From assembly GCA_016718035.1 (NCBI GenBank), contig JADKEK010000004.1, positions 186,001 through 250,000 of the forward strand: 64,000 bases of DNA, in the 5' to 3' direction. Both the position numbers and the translations under genes were made by a program. Source of the stretch: Bacteroidota bacterium. GTDB taxonomy: Bacteria; Bacteroidota; Bacteroidia; Chitinophagales; BACL12. The notes below the pieces were generated by a model. It was given only the letters and a program-made list of their open reading frames with translations, was not told where the DNA came from and searched no databases. This document shows, in pieces, positions 16,414 to 25,623 of this stretch (positions within the stretch are counted from its first letter, which is position 1; every line of letters begins with the position of its first letter).

Positions 16414-16656
16414 TCAGGAGTTTTTAGCTGCCTGCTGCTCCTCTTTCTTTTTGTAGTAAGTTTCGAGGTATTTGCGATTCTTTTTCTTGAAACGATACAT
16501 GAAAAATGCGATTCCGGAGGTGAAAACAGTAATCCACACATATGAACCATAAGCTTCTCCATTCAGCCCTTTGGTAATGGCCAATAAAAGGGCCGCACAA
16601 GCTACGAAGAGCCAAAGCACTTCGAATATTTTCATCAGTTTTAAATAGCCATTCAT
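16414..16656 (-). CDS. Small membrane protein
   Basis: 80 residues with two hydrophobic helices (about 10-27 and 37-54) and a highly basic C-terminal tail (YKKKEEQQAAK). It is a stand-alone small membrane protein with no recognised family. Two other frames overlap here, but this one has the coherent membrane pattern and an ATG start. Confidence 0.6.
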   Translation of the reverse strand: MNGYLKLMKIFEVLWLFVACAALLLAITKGLNGEAYGSYVWITVFTSGIAFFMYRFKKKNRKYLETYYKKKEEQQAAKNS

Positions 16657-16767
16657 GATATAAAGGTAGTTATTCTGTAAAAATTACAATCGTTACTGTT
16701 TTCTTAAAACAAGATTGGCAGGAGATAGTTTATTGGTCTTAACTGCTCAATGCATCTGAAGCACCGG

Positions 16768-17115
16768 TTATCCTTCGTTTTTCCGCTTAATAAGTCCTGC
16801 TTTTTCGCCAAACGCAAAAGCGAAATCCTTGATAAAATGCACCATTTCCTCATTTTGGTTGGCGCGTTTATAGGTATCAGACATGGTCATGATGGTCTCA
16901 AAAAAGAATTTATCCATCTCATCCTGCCGCATTTCTTTCGTCCAGAGGTCTATTCTCAGGGTTTCTTCCTGCTTTTCATCATACAAGCTCAACATAAATG
17001 CTTTACAGCTTTCAGGTTGTTGCATGCTACTATCGCTGGCCATCCAGGTTATATTTTCAGGAATATTAGATTCATCCAGGGTTATTTTAAGGTTAATTGC
17101 CGATGTTTTGCCCAT
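16768..17115 (-). CDS. gldC: Gliding motility protein GldC
   Basis: 115 residues, soluble, matching the short GldC family (NLKITLDESNIPENITWMA at the start, TMSDTYKRANQNEEMVHF near the end). GldC is a cytoplasmic accessory of Bacteroidota gliding motility and the T9SS and is usually found with gldB. GldB is not seen in this window. The family assignment rests on sequence pattern and length. Confidence 0.82.
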   Translation of the reverse strand: MGKTSAINLKITLDESNIPENITWMASDSSMQQPESCKAFMLSLYDEKQEETLRIDLWTKEMRQDEMDKFFFETIMTMSDTYKRANQNEEMVHFIKDFAFAFGEKAGLIKRKNEG

Positions 17116-17245
17116 TTTAATTACATTATTTTGGCACGAAATTAGTCAATATGCATCATCAATAGCGAAAACGGCTTTTCCAACATGTGTGAATTTGTCG
17201 CTTACGCTAAACTGACATAACTTTAAACCAAACAGCTATTCAACA

Positions 17246-17563
17246 ATGAAACGTTTAACCCTCATTATTGCCCTTTTCACATTTTTTATTGCTTCAGAAG
17301 CCAAAGGCCAGGTAATTTATGTTACCGAATGGAAAAGCGAAGCCAATAAAAAGGTGTATGTAACCGAAATGCCTTCAGAAGCCGATATTATTGTATTTAA
17401 AAGCGAATGGAAAAGTGATGCTACCGAAAACAGTGGCATCTGGTATTTTACCGAATGGAAAAGTGAAGCCGATATGCTCATTTATTTTACTGAGTGGCGC
17501 AGTGAAGCCGATTTGGTAATTTGTTATACTACTTATAAAAGCGAAGCCGGTAAACGCAATTAA
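17246..17563 (+). CDS. Exported repeat protein, 7(1) septoil-knot type (DUF6150)
   Basis: 105 residues: a signal peptide (1-22, ending SEAKG) and then about six to seven short repeats of the form YFTEWKSEAD, each one beta strand and turn. This repeat spacing matches the septoil knot (formerly DUF6150), a small knotted toroid known mainly from structure prediction and of unknown function. It should be periplasmic or surface exposed. It stands alone between the divergent gldC and coaX. Confidence 0.7.
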   Translation: MKRLTLIIALFTFFIASEAKGQVIYVTEWKSEANKKVYVTEMPSEADIIVFKSEWKSDATENSGIWYFTEWKSEADMLIYFTEWRSEADLVICYTTYKSEAGKRN

Positions 17564-17610
17564 ACGCTTGATTTAACCGTGTTTTGCGTTTTTTTAGCGA
17601 GTTTTGCAGC

Positions 17611-18351
17611 GTGAATCTCGTACTTGATTTAGGGAACACCCTTCATAAATGTGCCGTTTTTGATGGTGACGAATTATTGCACCTTGAATCCTGTCAGCAA
17701 CTCCAAACTGAACATATTGAAAGAATTGCCGACGAATATCAAATCGGTGCTGCCATTATTAGTTCAGTAGATCATTTCGATGAAAAACTGGAAGAACAGC
17801 TTGAACACTACTTCAAACTGTTAAAATTTTCACAAAATACGCGCCTACCAATTGTAAATGCCTATGCCACACCCGCAACATTGGGCAAGGACAGGCTTGC
17901 AGCTGCAGTTGGCTCCAGCGCTGCGTTTCCGGCCAAAAATGTGTTGAGTATAGATGCGGGAACATGCATCAAATACGACTTTGTGAGGGCCGATAATCAC
18001 TATTTAGGCGGAGGGGTAGCACCGGGATTGGTTATGCGTTTAAAGGCCATGCACAATTTTACCGCCAGATTGCCGTTAATATCCCTCACACCACAAATGC
18101 TCGTGCAACAACCAATACTTACAGGCGATTCCACCACCGACTCCATGCTTTCGGGGGCCATTAATGGAGCACTGTGGGAAGTAGAAGGAGCAATTGCTGC
18201 ATACAGCGCTATTTACGACGATTTACATGTTATAATTACCGGTGGAGATGCCTCATTCTTTGAATTGCATGTGAAAAGCCGGATATTTGCACGCCCAAAT
18301 CTGGTTTTAGAGGGTTTGAATACTATTCTTAAATATAATTTTGATATCTGA
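17611..18351 (+). CDS. coaX: Type III pantothenate kinase
   Basis: 246 residues from GTG 17611, which gives the family start NLVLDLGNT; the longer TTG frame from 17584 adds residues the family lacks. It phosphorylates pantothenate in the first step of coenzyme A synthesis. Motifs seen are DLGNT (phosphate 1), GKDRLAAAVG, SIDAGTCIKYD, GGGVAPGL and ITGGDA. The stop overlaps the start of the next gene by one base (TGATGG), coupling it to the outer-membrane protein and LptC genes. Confidence 0.92.
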   Translation: MNLVLDLGNTLHKCAVFDGDELLHLESCQQLQTEHIERIADEYQIGAAIISSVDHFDEKLEEQLEHYFKLLKFSQNTRLPIVNAYATPATLGKDRLAAAVGSSAAFPAKNVLSIDAGTCIKYDFVRADNHYLGGGVAPGLVMRLKAMHNFTARLPLISLTPQMLVQQPILTGDSTTDSMLSGAINGALWEVEGAIAAYSAIYDDLHVIITGGDASFFELHVKSRIFARPNLVLEGLNTILKYNFDI

Positions 18352-19778
18352 TGGTTTTGCGACGAATTCCCCTGTTTATATTATTTTTTTCAATAACGAT
18401 GTTATCGGCACAGGTGAACTCACCTTATTCCAGATATGGATTAGGTAATATTTTTCCTACCACTTTTGGTGCATCAAATGGCCTCGGCGGAATGTCGGCA
18501 GCTTATTTTACACCCAATAATATCAATTACGCAAACCCGGCTTCTTATGCCGATATAAGTTTTACAACTTTTGATGTTGGTGCATATGGCAATGTATTAA
18601 CCTTGGAAAACGATTTAGAAAGTTATACTTCAGGAGATGGCAATCTTTCGTACATGGCATTTGGATTTCCAATGTTAAAAAAATTACGCCATTCGAAATT
18701 CGGTTTAAGTTTTGGTTTAATTCCATACAGTGCTTTCGAATACAACATCATTCAGGAAGAACCAACCGATGATCCTGTTTTAGGTACTAAAGAATATAAT
18801 TATGTTGGTGATGGAAAATTATACCAGATTTATGGTGGTCTAGGATATAAATATCAATCAGATACAATTCACACCGGAAAAATACTAAACGATGAACCGG
18901 TATCTGCAACTAATATCGTAAGTATTGGTGCAAATGCTGCTCAGTTATTCGGTTCATTATATAATATTACTTATGCATCGTTCCCTGAACAGGTTAATTC
19001 ACAAACAACAAAATTGACCAGAAGTAATAATATTAATGGTGGTATTTATAATATGGGTATTGGACTTACCCGTCAATACACACGCACAAGTGATGTGTCG
19101 CGCGATTATTTAGTTTGGCGAATTGGTGGTTCCATGTCGCCCCAAATTAATGTTAATGGTGAGCAATCTGTTTTATGGACTAACATATTTAAAACTGGAA
19201 ATTACGAATCAGTTACCGATACCATTTATATGGAACCGGACACTTCAGGAAATATTACCTTACCGGCTTCATTTCAAGGTGGTTTAGCTTTCAGTTTTTT
19301 TACAACAGAACAAAAAGCTAAAAACCAATTCACTTTGAGTGCGCAATATAACAGGACTAACTGGAGCGACTATAAAGGATTTCAGGATGCTGGTAAATTA
19401 GGTGATAGTTGGAGAGTAACTGTTGGTGGCGAATTATTTACCAAAGCTAAATCTGCAAATACCAAAGTAAGTGAAGATAAAACGCAACGTGTATTTAATA
19501 CCGCACCATGGACCATTCGATTTGCGGTATATAGCGGACAAAGCAATTTAATTATTGATGGTGTTCAGTTAAATGACCGAGGAATTTCAACTGGTTTTTC
19601 AGTGCCGTTGGGTGTTGGAAAAGAAGTGCAATCTACGTTAAGAAATTCACGACTCAACTTTTTTGTGAATGCAGGTCAAAGAGGAAGTAATACTACCATA
19701 ACAGAAACATATTATAACTTCGGAGTTGGATTTACCATAGTTGATATGGGCTGGTTCCAGGATTATAAATTAAATTAA
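18351..19778 (+). CDS. Outer-membrane beta-barrel protein
   Basis: 475 residues: signal peptide (about 1-20, ending LSAQ), then PYSRYGLGN and repeated amphipathic strands with alternating aromatic residues, ending with a C-terminal aromatic-rich strand. This is the FadL/PorP-like barrel type often found between coaX and lptC in Bacteroidota. Substrate is unknown. Translationally coupled to coaX. Confidence 0.75.
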   Translation: MVLRRIPLFILFFSITMLSAQVNSPYSRYGLGNIFPTTFGASNGLGGMSAAYFTPNNINYANPASYADISFTTFDVGAYGNVLTLENDLESYTSGDGNLSYMAFGFPMLKKLRHSKFGLSFGLIPYSAFEYNIIQEEPTDDPVLGTKEYNYVGDGKLYQIYGGLGYKYQSDTIHTGKILNDEPVSATNIVSIGANAAQLFGSLYNITYASFPEQVNSQTTKLTRSNNINGGIYNMGIGLTRQYTRTSDVSRDYLVWRIGGSMSPQINVNGEQSVLWTNIFKTGNYESVTDTIYMEPDTSGNITLPASFQGGLAFSFFTTEQKAKNQFTLSAQYNRTNWSDYKGFQDAGKLGDSWRVTVGGELFTKAKSANTKVSEDKTQRVFNTAPWTIRFAVYSGQSNLIIDGVQLNDRGISTGFSVPLGVGKEVQSTLRNSRLNFFVNAGQRGSNTTITETYYNFGVGFTIVDMGWFQDYKLN

Positions 19779-19806
19779 TGATTACTACCGGATTGTTTTT
19801 TGCAAC

Positions 19807-20391
19807 ATGATGTTTGGCTTAAAAACATATCAGCAAACGTATAGGTTGAACTATTTATTTAGCTCCGTTTTATTTTTTACATGCCTGGTATTTTTAAACA
19901 GTTGTGTAAACGATATGGAAGAAGTTAATAAAACTTCCAAACTCGCCGAACCCGGAGTAGAACGCGGAAAAAATATTGAATTATTTTATAGTGAAGATGG
20001 TCAGGTAAAAGTAAAAGTTACTGCACCTGCTGTTACCCGAGTGCTGGCAGCTCCGCCATACACAGAATTTACCGAAGGATTAAAAGTTGATTTTTATAAT
20101 GACAGTCTGCGCGTTACAAGTTGGCTTACCGCTAACTATGGCATTCGATATGAGTCGGATGGAAAAACGGTTTTAAAAAATGATGTGCAGGTATTAAATG
20201 AAAATAACGAACACCTGAGTACGGAAGAATTAATTTGGGATGAACGTAAACATATTATTTACACCGAAAAATTTGTAAAAATTACTACACCTGATCAGGT
20301 TATTTATGGTGAAGGAATGGAAGCAGACGAACAACTCACCACCTATAGAATTAAAAAACCACAAGGCACAATAAAAAGTGATATGGAATAA
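19807..20391 (+). CDS. lptC: LPS export protein LptC
   Basis: 194 residues. A hydrophobic N-terminus ends at a lipobox-like LNSC (C33), unlike the single-pass anchor of the Escherichia coli protein, as is usual for Bacteroidota LptC. The beta-jellyroll follows (ELFYSEDGQVKVKV, DFYNDS, IYTEKFVKI, GMEAD). It accepts LPS from LptB2FG and passes it along the periplasmic bridge. It follows the outer-membrane protein by 28 bp and ends 1 bp before the convergent gamma-CA gene. Confidence 0.85.
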   Translation: MMFGLKTYQQTYRLNYLFSSVLFFTCLVFLNSCVNDMEEVNKTSKLAEPGVERGKNIELFYSEDGQVKVKVTAPAVTRVLAAPPYTEFTEGLKVDFYNDSLRVTSWLTANYGIRYESDGKTVLKNDVQVLNENNEHLSTEELIWDERKHIIYTEKFVKITTPDQVIYGEGMEADEQLTTYRIKKPQGTIKSDME

Positions 20392-20910
20392 TTACACTTT
20401 TTTAAACCAAGTGGAATATATCACATAATTATTAGCTATTCGGTCTATATTTTGTTTAAAGACTTCTTCGCTCAGCGGTTTTAATTTTTTTGCGGGAACA
20501 CCGCCATAAATAAATCCACTTTCCAATACCGAATTTTCTAATACTACACTGCCGGCAGCAATTAACACATTGGAATGCACAACAGCATGGTCCATTACTA
20601 TTGCACCCATACCCACCAATACATTATCGTGAATAGTACATCCATGCACAATTGCATTGTGGCCAATAGAAACATTATTGCCAATTGTAGTTGCAGCCTG
20701 TTGATAGGTACAATGAATTACTGCATTGTCCTGAATATTTACTTTATTGCCAATTATAATCGAATTAACATCTCCCCTTACCACTGCATTAAACCAAACA
20801 CTGCATTGGTTGCCCATAATTACTTCACCTACAATTGTTGCGTTTTCGGCTACATAACAATCGTCGCCAAATTGAGGTGCTTTGTCGTTAACAGGAAGTA
20901 TTAAAGGCAT
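20392..20910 (-). CDS. Gamma-carbonic-anhydrase-like hexapeptide protein
   Basis: 172 residues made of left-handed beta-helix hexapeptide repeats (IIIGNKVNIQDN, TTIGNNVSIGHN, NVLVGMGAIVMD). Histidines at HCTYQ, GHNAIVHG are placed like the trimer-interface zinc ligands of YrdA/CaiE/PaaY gamma-CA proteins. The reaction may be CO2 hydration, but many members show no such activity. A C-terminal helix closes the trimer. Confidence 0.85.
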   Translation of the reverse strand: MPLILPVNDKAPQFGDDCYVAENATIVGEVIMGNQCSVWFNAVVRGDVNSIIIGNKVNIQDNAVIHCTYQQAATTIGNNVSIGHNAIVHGCTIHDNVLVGMGAIVMDHAVVHSNVLIAAGSVVLENSVLESGFIYGGVPAKKLKPLSEEVFKQNIDRIANNYVIYSTWFKKV

Positions 20911-20926
20911 AGTAATTTATTTTCAG

Positions 20927-20934
20927 CAAATATA
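20927..20934 (-). promoter_or_regulatory. TAnnTTTG -7 element for gamma-CA gene
   Basis: TATATTTG on the minus strand, 17 bp upstream of the ATG, exact consensus match. Confidence 0.5.
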
Positions 20935-20955
20935 AATAAAACACAATAGGAAAGG

Positions 20956-21738
20956 TCAGTAGTTTTCTTTCAACTGATTTAAAATTTTTTCTACAACAGG
21001 TAGTGCAGCTTCGTAACCGGCATCGTAAATAGTTTTTGATTTATTGATATCAAAAATGGTGTACTCAGAAGTTGCCGGTTCAATTACAAAATCACACATA
21101 TTAATGCGTTGTTCCATATTCATTTTTAATGTGAGATTTAATACACGAAATCCAACATCACGCATACCGGTTAGTTTGTCGGTATAATTTATCGGGTTAA
21201 CATTAACGCCGACTAAAATATCACATTGGTCGCGCAAAGGTTCAACAGGAAGATTATTGAGCACACCACCATCAACATAAAAATGTTCACCTATTTTTTG
21301 TGGTTTAAACACTAATGGGATGGACTGTGAAGCAATTACATAATCAACCAGTTTGCCATTGCTGATTATTTCATAATCGCCCGTATTTAAATTGGTAACA
21401 GAAACATAAAATGGAAGATTTAATAATTCGAAACTATCGTGTTCAATGTTTTCCTGTAATATTTTTTTGAAATAAGACAGCTCCATCATTCCCTTATTTG
21501 GAAGTCCCATTTTAATAATACTGTATAAACTGCGATGTTCAATCAGTTTAAAAATTTCGCGGGGAGCAAAACCTGCTGCATATAAGGCACCTACCATGGC
21601 ACCGGCACTACAACCCGATACAATTTCGGGGAATACACCGGCGCTTTCAAATGCCTGCAAAACACCAATATGAGCTATGCCACGGGCTCCTCCGCCTGAG
21701 AGGCAAATGCCAATTTTGTACTTTTTGTTATTGCTCAT
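20956..21738 (-). CDS. Patatin-like phospholipase (RssA/YchK type)
   Basis: 260 residues from ATG 21736-21738. It has the patatin set: GGGARG oxyanion loop near residue 15, GCSAGA with the nucleophile serine, and DGGVLNN with the catalytic aspartate. Cytosolic, no signal peptide. This is the housekeeping RssA-like branch and not a second CBASS effector; its neighbours are core genes. A TACATTTG promoter element lies about 41 bp upstream (21779-21786). Confidence 0.87.
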   Translation of the reverse strand: MSNNKKYKIGICLSGGGARGIAHIGVLQAFESAGVFPEIVSGCSAGAMVGALYAAGFAPREIFKLIEHRSLYSIIKMGLPNKGMMELSYFKKILQENIEHDSFELLNLPFYVSVTNLNTGDYEIISNGKLVDYVIASQSIPLVFKPQKIGEHFYVDGGVLNNLPVEPLRDQCDILVGVNVNPINYTDKLTGMRDVGFRVLNLTLKMNMEQRINMCDFVIEPATSEYTIFDINKSKTIYDAGYEAALPVVEKILNQLKENY

Positions 21739-21778
21739 ACGGTCAATCACCTCATTTCCAGCCGAAATCCGGCTTTAG

Positions 21779-21786
21779 CAAATGTA
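21779..21786 (-). promoter_or_regulatory. TAnnTTTG -7 element for patatin gene
   Basis: TACATTTG on the minus strand, an exact consensus match upstream of the 21738 start. Confidence 0.4.
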
Positions 21787-21906
21787 CCATATTCAGCGGC
21801 AATTTGGTTTGGTAAAAGGTTTTTCGGCCGACAAAAAAATAAAAAGTGTTAAAAATTTGTTTATTCTTGGAAAAACAAAGAGCTTTGATACACAAAGTAA
21901 ATAAAT

Positions 21907-23241
21907 ATGAACGAATTACCTTATTCTCCTGAAGAGCAACCAGCAAAGTCATGGTTAAGCACTTCCATTACCGTAAAAATGATCATTATTGCTGCATTGG
22001 CCTTGTTGATGCTGATTCCTGCAAATTTGGTTCAACCTATCATCTCCGAAAGGGAAAACACCGGGCGCAGCGTAGAAACCGAGGTGGAAAAAGCCTGGGC
22101 AGGAAACCAGCAAATAGCAGGACCGGTTTTAACGGTTCCTTATGTAAAGATTTCACCCAAAGGCGAAAAACAATATCACAATAAACATTTTCTCCCTCAA
22201 CAACTTGATGTAACCGGAAAATTAAGTCCCGAAAAACTTGAACGCAGTATTTATGAAATTACTGTTTATGATGCCGCATTAAATGTAAATGGCAATTTTG
22301 ATGTGGCTGCTATTCAATCAGCACTATTTGATGGTACTCCACTTTGGGAAAATGCCTATTTATCCATTGCAATCAACGACCTGAGTGGTGTACAAAATGC
22401 ATTGAATTTTAAATTAGACAACGAACAATTACCAATAAAATCAGGTTTAAAAAGTAAAATTTTAGGTGAAAGTGGTGTTACATTACCAATTGATTTAACC
22501 ACACATTTTTTTACTAATTGGCAATTTAATTTCGATTTGCAGGTGAAGGGCACAAGTGAAATTGCATTTTTACCAATTGGCAATAGCACATCTGTAAATT
22601 TATCTTCACCATGGAATGCACCGGGATTTAATGGCGCATTTTCACCGGATAATAAATCCATACAAAATGATGGATTTACTGCACAATGGGACATATTAGA
22701 ATTAAACAGAAATTACCCGCAAATGTGGGATGATGATGCGTATACATCGCAATTGCAGGAATCTGCCTTTGGTGTTGATTTGGTAAATACTACCAACGAT
22801 TATCAAAAAGCAATGCGCTCAGTTAAATATGCCATTTTAACAATTGGCCTGACGTTTTTAGTATTTTTTCTGGTAGAAATAATTAATGGTAACCGTATAC
22901 ATCCGTTTCAATATATTTTAGTTGGATTGGCATTGAGTTTATTTTATGTGTTACTCATTTCCATATCAGAGCATATCGATTTTAATATTGCTTATTTAAT
23001 TGCTGCGGCAGTAATTGTGACAATGATTACACTTTACTCACTTGCGGTATTTTCACAAAAAAAATTATCGGTGTTATTGTTTTTTATTTTATCAGGATTA
23101 TACGGATTTTTATTTGTCATTCTGCAAGCCAACGATTACGCATTATTGCTAGGAAGTATTGGATTGGTAATTATGTTAGCCCTAACGATGTATTTAACCA
23201 GAAAAATAAATTGGTATCAGGTTAAAGCACATGTTGCCTAA
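21907..23241 (+). CDS. creD: Cell envelope integrity protein CreD
   Basis: 444 residues. One membrane helix near residues 24-43, a large periplasmic domain (about 45-300), then about five C-terminal membrane helices including NRIHPFQYILVGLALS, the CreD hallmark. CreD is an inner-membrane protein linked to envelope stress and beta-lactam tolerance; its biochemical role is not known. It is monocistronic and ends before a strong terminator. Confidence 0.9.
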   Translation: MNELPYSPEEQPAKSWLSTSITVKMIIIAALALLMLIPANLVQPIISERENTGRSVETEVEKAWAGNQQIAGPVLTVPYVKISPKGEKQYHNKHFLPQQLDVTGKLSPEKLERSIYEITVYDAALNVNGNFDVAAIQSALFDGTPLWENAYLSIAINDLSGVQNALNFKLDNEQLPIKSGLKSKILGESGVTLPIDLTTHFFTNWQFNFDLQVKGTSEIAFLPIGNSTSVNLSSPWNAPGFNGAFSPDNKSIQNDGFTAQWDILELNRNYPQMWDDDAYTSQLQESAFGVDLVNTTNDYQKAMRSVKYAILTIGLTFLVFFLVEIINGNRIHPFQYILVGLALSLFYVLLISISEHIDFNIAYLIAAAVIVTMITLYSLAVFSQKKLSVLLFFILSGLYGFLFVILQANDYALLLGSIGLVIMLALTMYLTRKINWYQVKAHVA

Positions 23242-23260
23242 TTTGAAAAAATTAATGCAT

Positions 23261-23293
23261 AAAAAAAGGTTACCACATTGGTAACCTTTTTTT
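23261..23293. terminator. Strong bidirectional terminator
   Basis: A perfect 15-bp stem (A7-GGTTACCA / TGGTAACC-T7) with a 3-nt loop between the convergent creD and lipoprotein genes. The A- and T-runs allow function in both directions. Confidence 0.9.
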
Positions 23294-23314
23294 ATAAATT
23301 AACTTGTAATGTTT

Positions 23315-24433
23315 TTACAGATATTTAAAATAAATAAATTTTGGTCGGTATATTCTGGCATCTTCAAATAAATCGAAAAAGTTCATACTGTTCTCATTGT
23401 AGGATAATAACATATACCCATCGGCAGTAGTAAATTGCGGATGAACAAATGCATTATAAGTCCATAAATCGCCGCCGGTTTCAGGTGTTACATAAACAGT
23501 TTGTCGTTTCTTCCATGGGCCGGTTGGTGCAAGGGCTTCCCAGGTGTAAATATTCGGACTAAATAAATCTTCCTGCGTAACCAGTCGATATTTTCCGCCC
23601 GAATAAAAAACGGCAAATTGAGCTGAAGCTTCTACAGGTAAACCACTTTGTTTTTCCAGTCTGCCGACATTTGTTGCCGGTTCGGTACTTACCCAGCTTG
23701 CGCCATTCCAAAATTCCGGAGCTGCGGTAATGTCGTCAGCCGGATATCTGCTCACATGTGCATATTTGGTTAAAAATGCCTGCTCAGCACCATAAACATA
23801 AATGTAATCTCCATCTTCCATTAAAGAAGCGCCCCATAAAATATCGTTATTGGTATATACGGTATTTCTCGAAGTTTCAGTTATGGTGGGTAAACTAAAA
23901 GTCACCAAGTCGGTGCGCAGGTAAGCAAAATCGAAGGCATCAGGTCCGGTGCGAATGAAGTACATAAAAAACACATATAAATTTTCGCCAATAACTGTTG
24001 CATCACCTGGCCAATACCATTCATCAGCCGGGTCATCAGTGTCTACCAAAGCTTGCGGCGCATCGATGGTATTGCCGCAAAGTGTTGTCATTGCACCACC
24101 GGTTTGCACCATAAAACAATTGCGAATTAATCCGCTGCTTGGGCGCGAATAATCGGCATAAACAGTATCTAAAAACGAATCACCAAACATCCAAACGGTT
24201 CTGCCATCGGGCAAAGCAATTGAATAAGTAGCATCACCACCTGTCCAGCCATTGCCAAAACGATTAAACAAATTGGTAAATTTATTGGCAGATTTAGTGC
24301 TAACTCCGGCTAATGCATAATGCACTTCGTCTGATTCGTTGTCAATGGTAAGAGGTGCTTCCTTTTGACAAGCAGAAAAAAATAACAGGAGTGTTAACGA
24401 GAGCCCGGGAATTAAGTTTATTTTTTTGAACAT
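23315..24433 (-). CDS. Lipoprotein with predicted beta-propeller (DUF5005/DUF4185-like)
   Basis: 372 residues. The lipobox is FFSAC with C22. The mature part opens with GWTGGDATYSIALPDG and WMFGDSF, a signature of secreted five-bladed propeller proteins related to glycoside hydrolases. Blade-like repeats continue to the C-terminus. A sugar-binding or hydrolytic role is inferred; no catalytic pair can be named. Surface or periplasmic. Confidence 0.7.
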   Translation of the reverse strand: MFKKINLIPGLSLTLLLFFSACQKEAPLTIDNESDEVHYALAGVSTKSANKFTNLFNRFGNGWTGGDATYSIALPDGRTVWMFGDSFLDTVYADYSRPSSGLIRNCFMVQTGGAMTTLCGNTIDAPQALVDTDDPADEWYWPGDATVIGENLYVFFMYFIRTGPDAFDFAYLRTDLVTFSLPTITETSRNTVYTNNDILWGASLMEDGDYIYVYGAEQAFLTKYAHVSRYPADDITAAPEFWNGASWVSTEPATNVGRLEKQSGLPVEASAQFAVFYSGGKYRLVTQEDLFSPNIYTWEALAPTGPWKKRQTVYVTPETGGDLWTYNAFVHPQFTTADGYMLLSYNENSMNFFDLFEDARIYRPKFIYFKYL

Positions 24434-24496
24434 AGTGGTGTTTTATTCAGTTTATAGCTAAAAAATAAAATTACCGGACATTAAAATTTTGCCATG

Positions 24497-24504
24497 TAAT
24501 TTTG
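24497..24504 (+). promoter_or_regulatory. TAnnTTTG -7 element for ctaA
   Basis: TAATTTTG, an exact consensus match, 17 bp upstream of the ATG. Confidence 0.45.
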
Positions 24505-24521
24505 CATAAATAGCTAAAGTT

Positions 24522-25547
24522 ATGAAATCTGTTAGAATTTGGTTGTGGATTGGCGTTTTTATGGTTCTGGTTCAGGTAATGTTGGGTGGAATAACCCGCT
24601 TAACGGAATCAGGATTATCTATTACCGAATGGGATGTTGTAATGGGCAGTTTTCCGCCAACTTCATCTGAAGGATGGCAACAAGAATTTGAAAATTATCA
24701 AAAAAGTGCACAGTTCGAAAAAATAAATAACAATTTTACTGTTGAACAATTCAAAAGTATTTATTGGTGGGAATTTATTCATCGTTTATGGGCCAGGTTA
24801 ATTGGCTTTGTATTTTTATTTCCTTTCATTTATTTTTTAATTAAGAAAAAATTTAATGGTAGCTGGATAAAAAAATTATTATTTGTTTTTTTATTAGGCG
24901 GATTACAAGGTTTTGTCGGTTGGGTGATGGTGGCAAGTGGTCTTGATGGCGACCCATGGGTTGATCCGAGTAAATTAACTATCCATTTATTATTGGCCTT
25001 ATTGGTTTATATGTATTTAATATGGCTGGTTTTATCGTACCGACATAAACCGGTTATTACCGATCATCCTAATGCACATCGTTCGATAAAATGGGTGTTG
25101 GCTTTGGTATTTATTCAAATCGGTTTAGGTGGATTAATGGCAGGTACCGATGCCGGATTATTATATAATACCTATCCATTAATGAATGGTAGAATTATGC
25201 CTGAAGGTGCTTTTCAACAAATATTCAGCGCAGAAAAATTAGTTGCTTTATCGCCGGAAATAAATTTTATTCACCGCACATTTGCATTGGTTGTCACCTT
25301 GATGATTATTTATTTTTGGTTGCAAAATCGAAAATTCAGTTCGCCGATCATTCATAAACTCAACAACTACCTGGTAATAGGAGTGCTTATCCAATTTTTG
25401 CTTGGTGTGCTCACTTTATTAGGGGCTAAGTCAAGTATTCCGGTATTTTTAGGTGTTGCTCATCAGATTACGGCTTGTTTGCTGCTGGGTGTGGTGGTTG
25501 CCATTATGTTTTATGCCAAACCACGAAGCGGTTACGCGCAACCGTAA
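24522..25547 (+). CDS. ctaA: Heme A synthase (COX15/CtaA)
   Basis: 341 residues, eight predicted membrane helices. Signature segments are GGITRLTESGLSITEWD after helix 1, EFIHRLWARLIG with a heme-ligand histidine, TIHLLLALL, and IHRTFAL in the second half. It oxidises heme O to heme A for aa3-type cytochrome oxidase in the inner membrane. The GGxTRLTxSGLS motif is diagnostic. The partner heme O synthase and cox genes are not in the window. Confidence 0.92.
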   Translation: MKSVRIWLWIGVFMVLVQVMLGGITRLTESGLSITEWDVVMGSFPPTSSEGWQQEFENYQKSAQFEKINNNFTVEQFKSIYWWEFIHRLWARLIGFVFLFPFIYFLIKKKFNGSWIKKLLFVFLLGGLQGFVGWVMVASGLDGDPWVDPSKLTIHLLLALLVYMYLIWLVLSYRHKPVITDHPNAHRSIKWVLALVFIQIGLGGLMAGTDAGLLYNTYPLMNGRIMPEGAFQQIFSAEKLVALSPEINFIHRTFALVVTLMIIYFWLQNRKFSSPIIHKLNNYLVIGVLIQFLLGVLTLLGAKSSIPVFLGVAHQITACLLLGVVVAIMFYAKPRSGYAQP

Positions 25548-25599
25548 GGCTTCAAACCTCATATCCAGCTCAGGATGCGGCTATAAAAATTTGAACCGC

Positions 25600-25607
25600 T
25601 ATCTTTG
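25600..25607 (+). promoter_or_regulatory. TAnnTTTG -7 element for rfbA
   Basis: TATCTTTG, an exact consensus match, 16 bp upstream of the proposed GTG start at 25624. It helps rule out the longer frame that starts inside ctaA. Confidence 0.5.
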
Positions 25608-25623
25608 TCCAAAACAATCAACT

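Noticed and set aside
16323..16615. Two other minus-strand frames over the small membrane protein
   Set aside because: They lack a coherent protein pattern and overlap the frame with membrane helices; 16414-16656 is preferred.
20575..20904. Plus-strand frame within the gamma-CA gene
   Set aside because: Cys/Asn-rich sequence that is the complement of hexapeptide repeats; a shadow.
20956..21738. A second CBASS patatin effector
   Set aside because: It has the RssA-like short housekeeping form and core neighbours, with no CD-NTase nearby.
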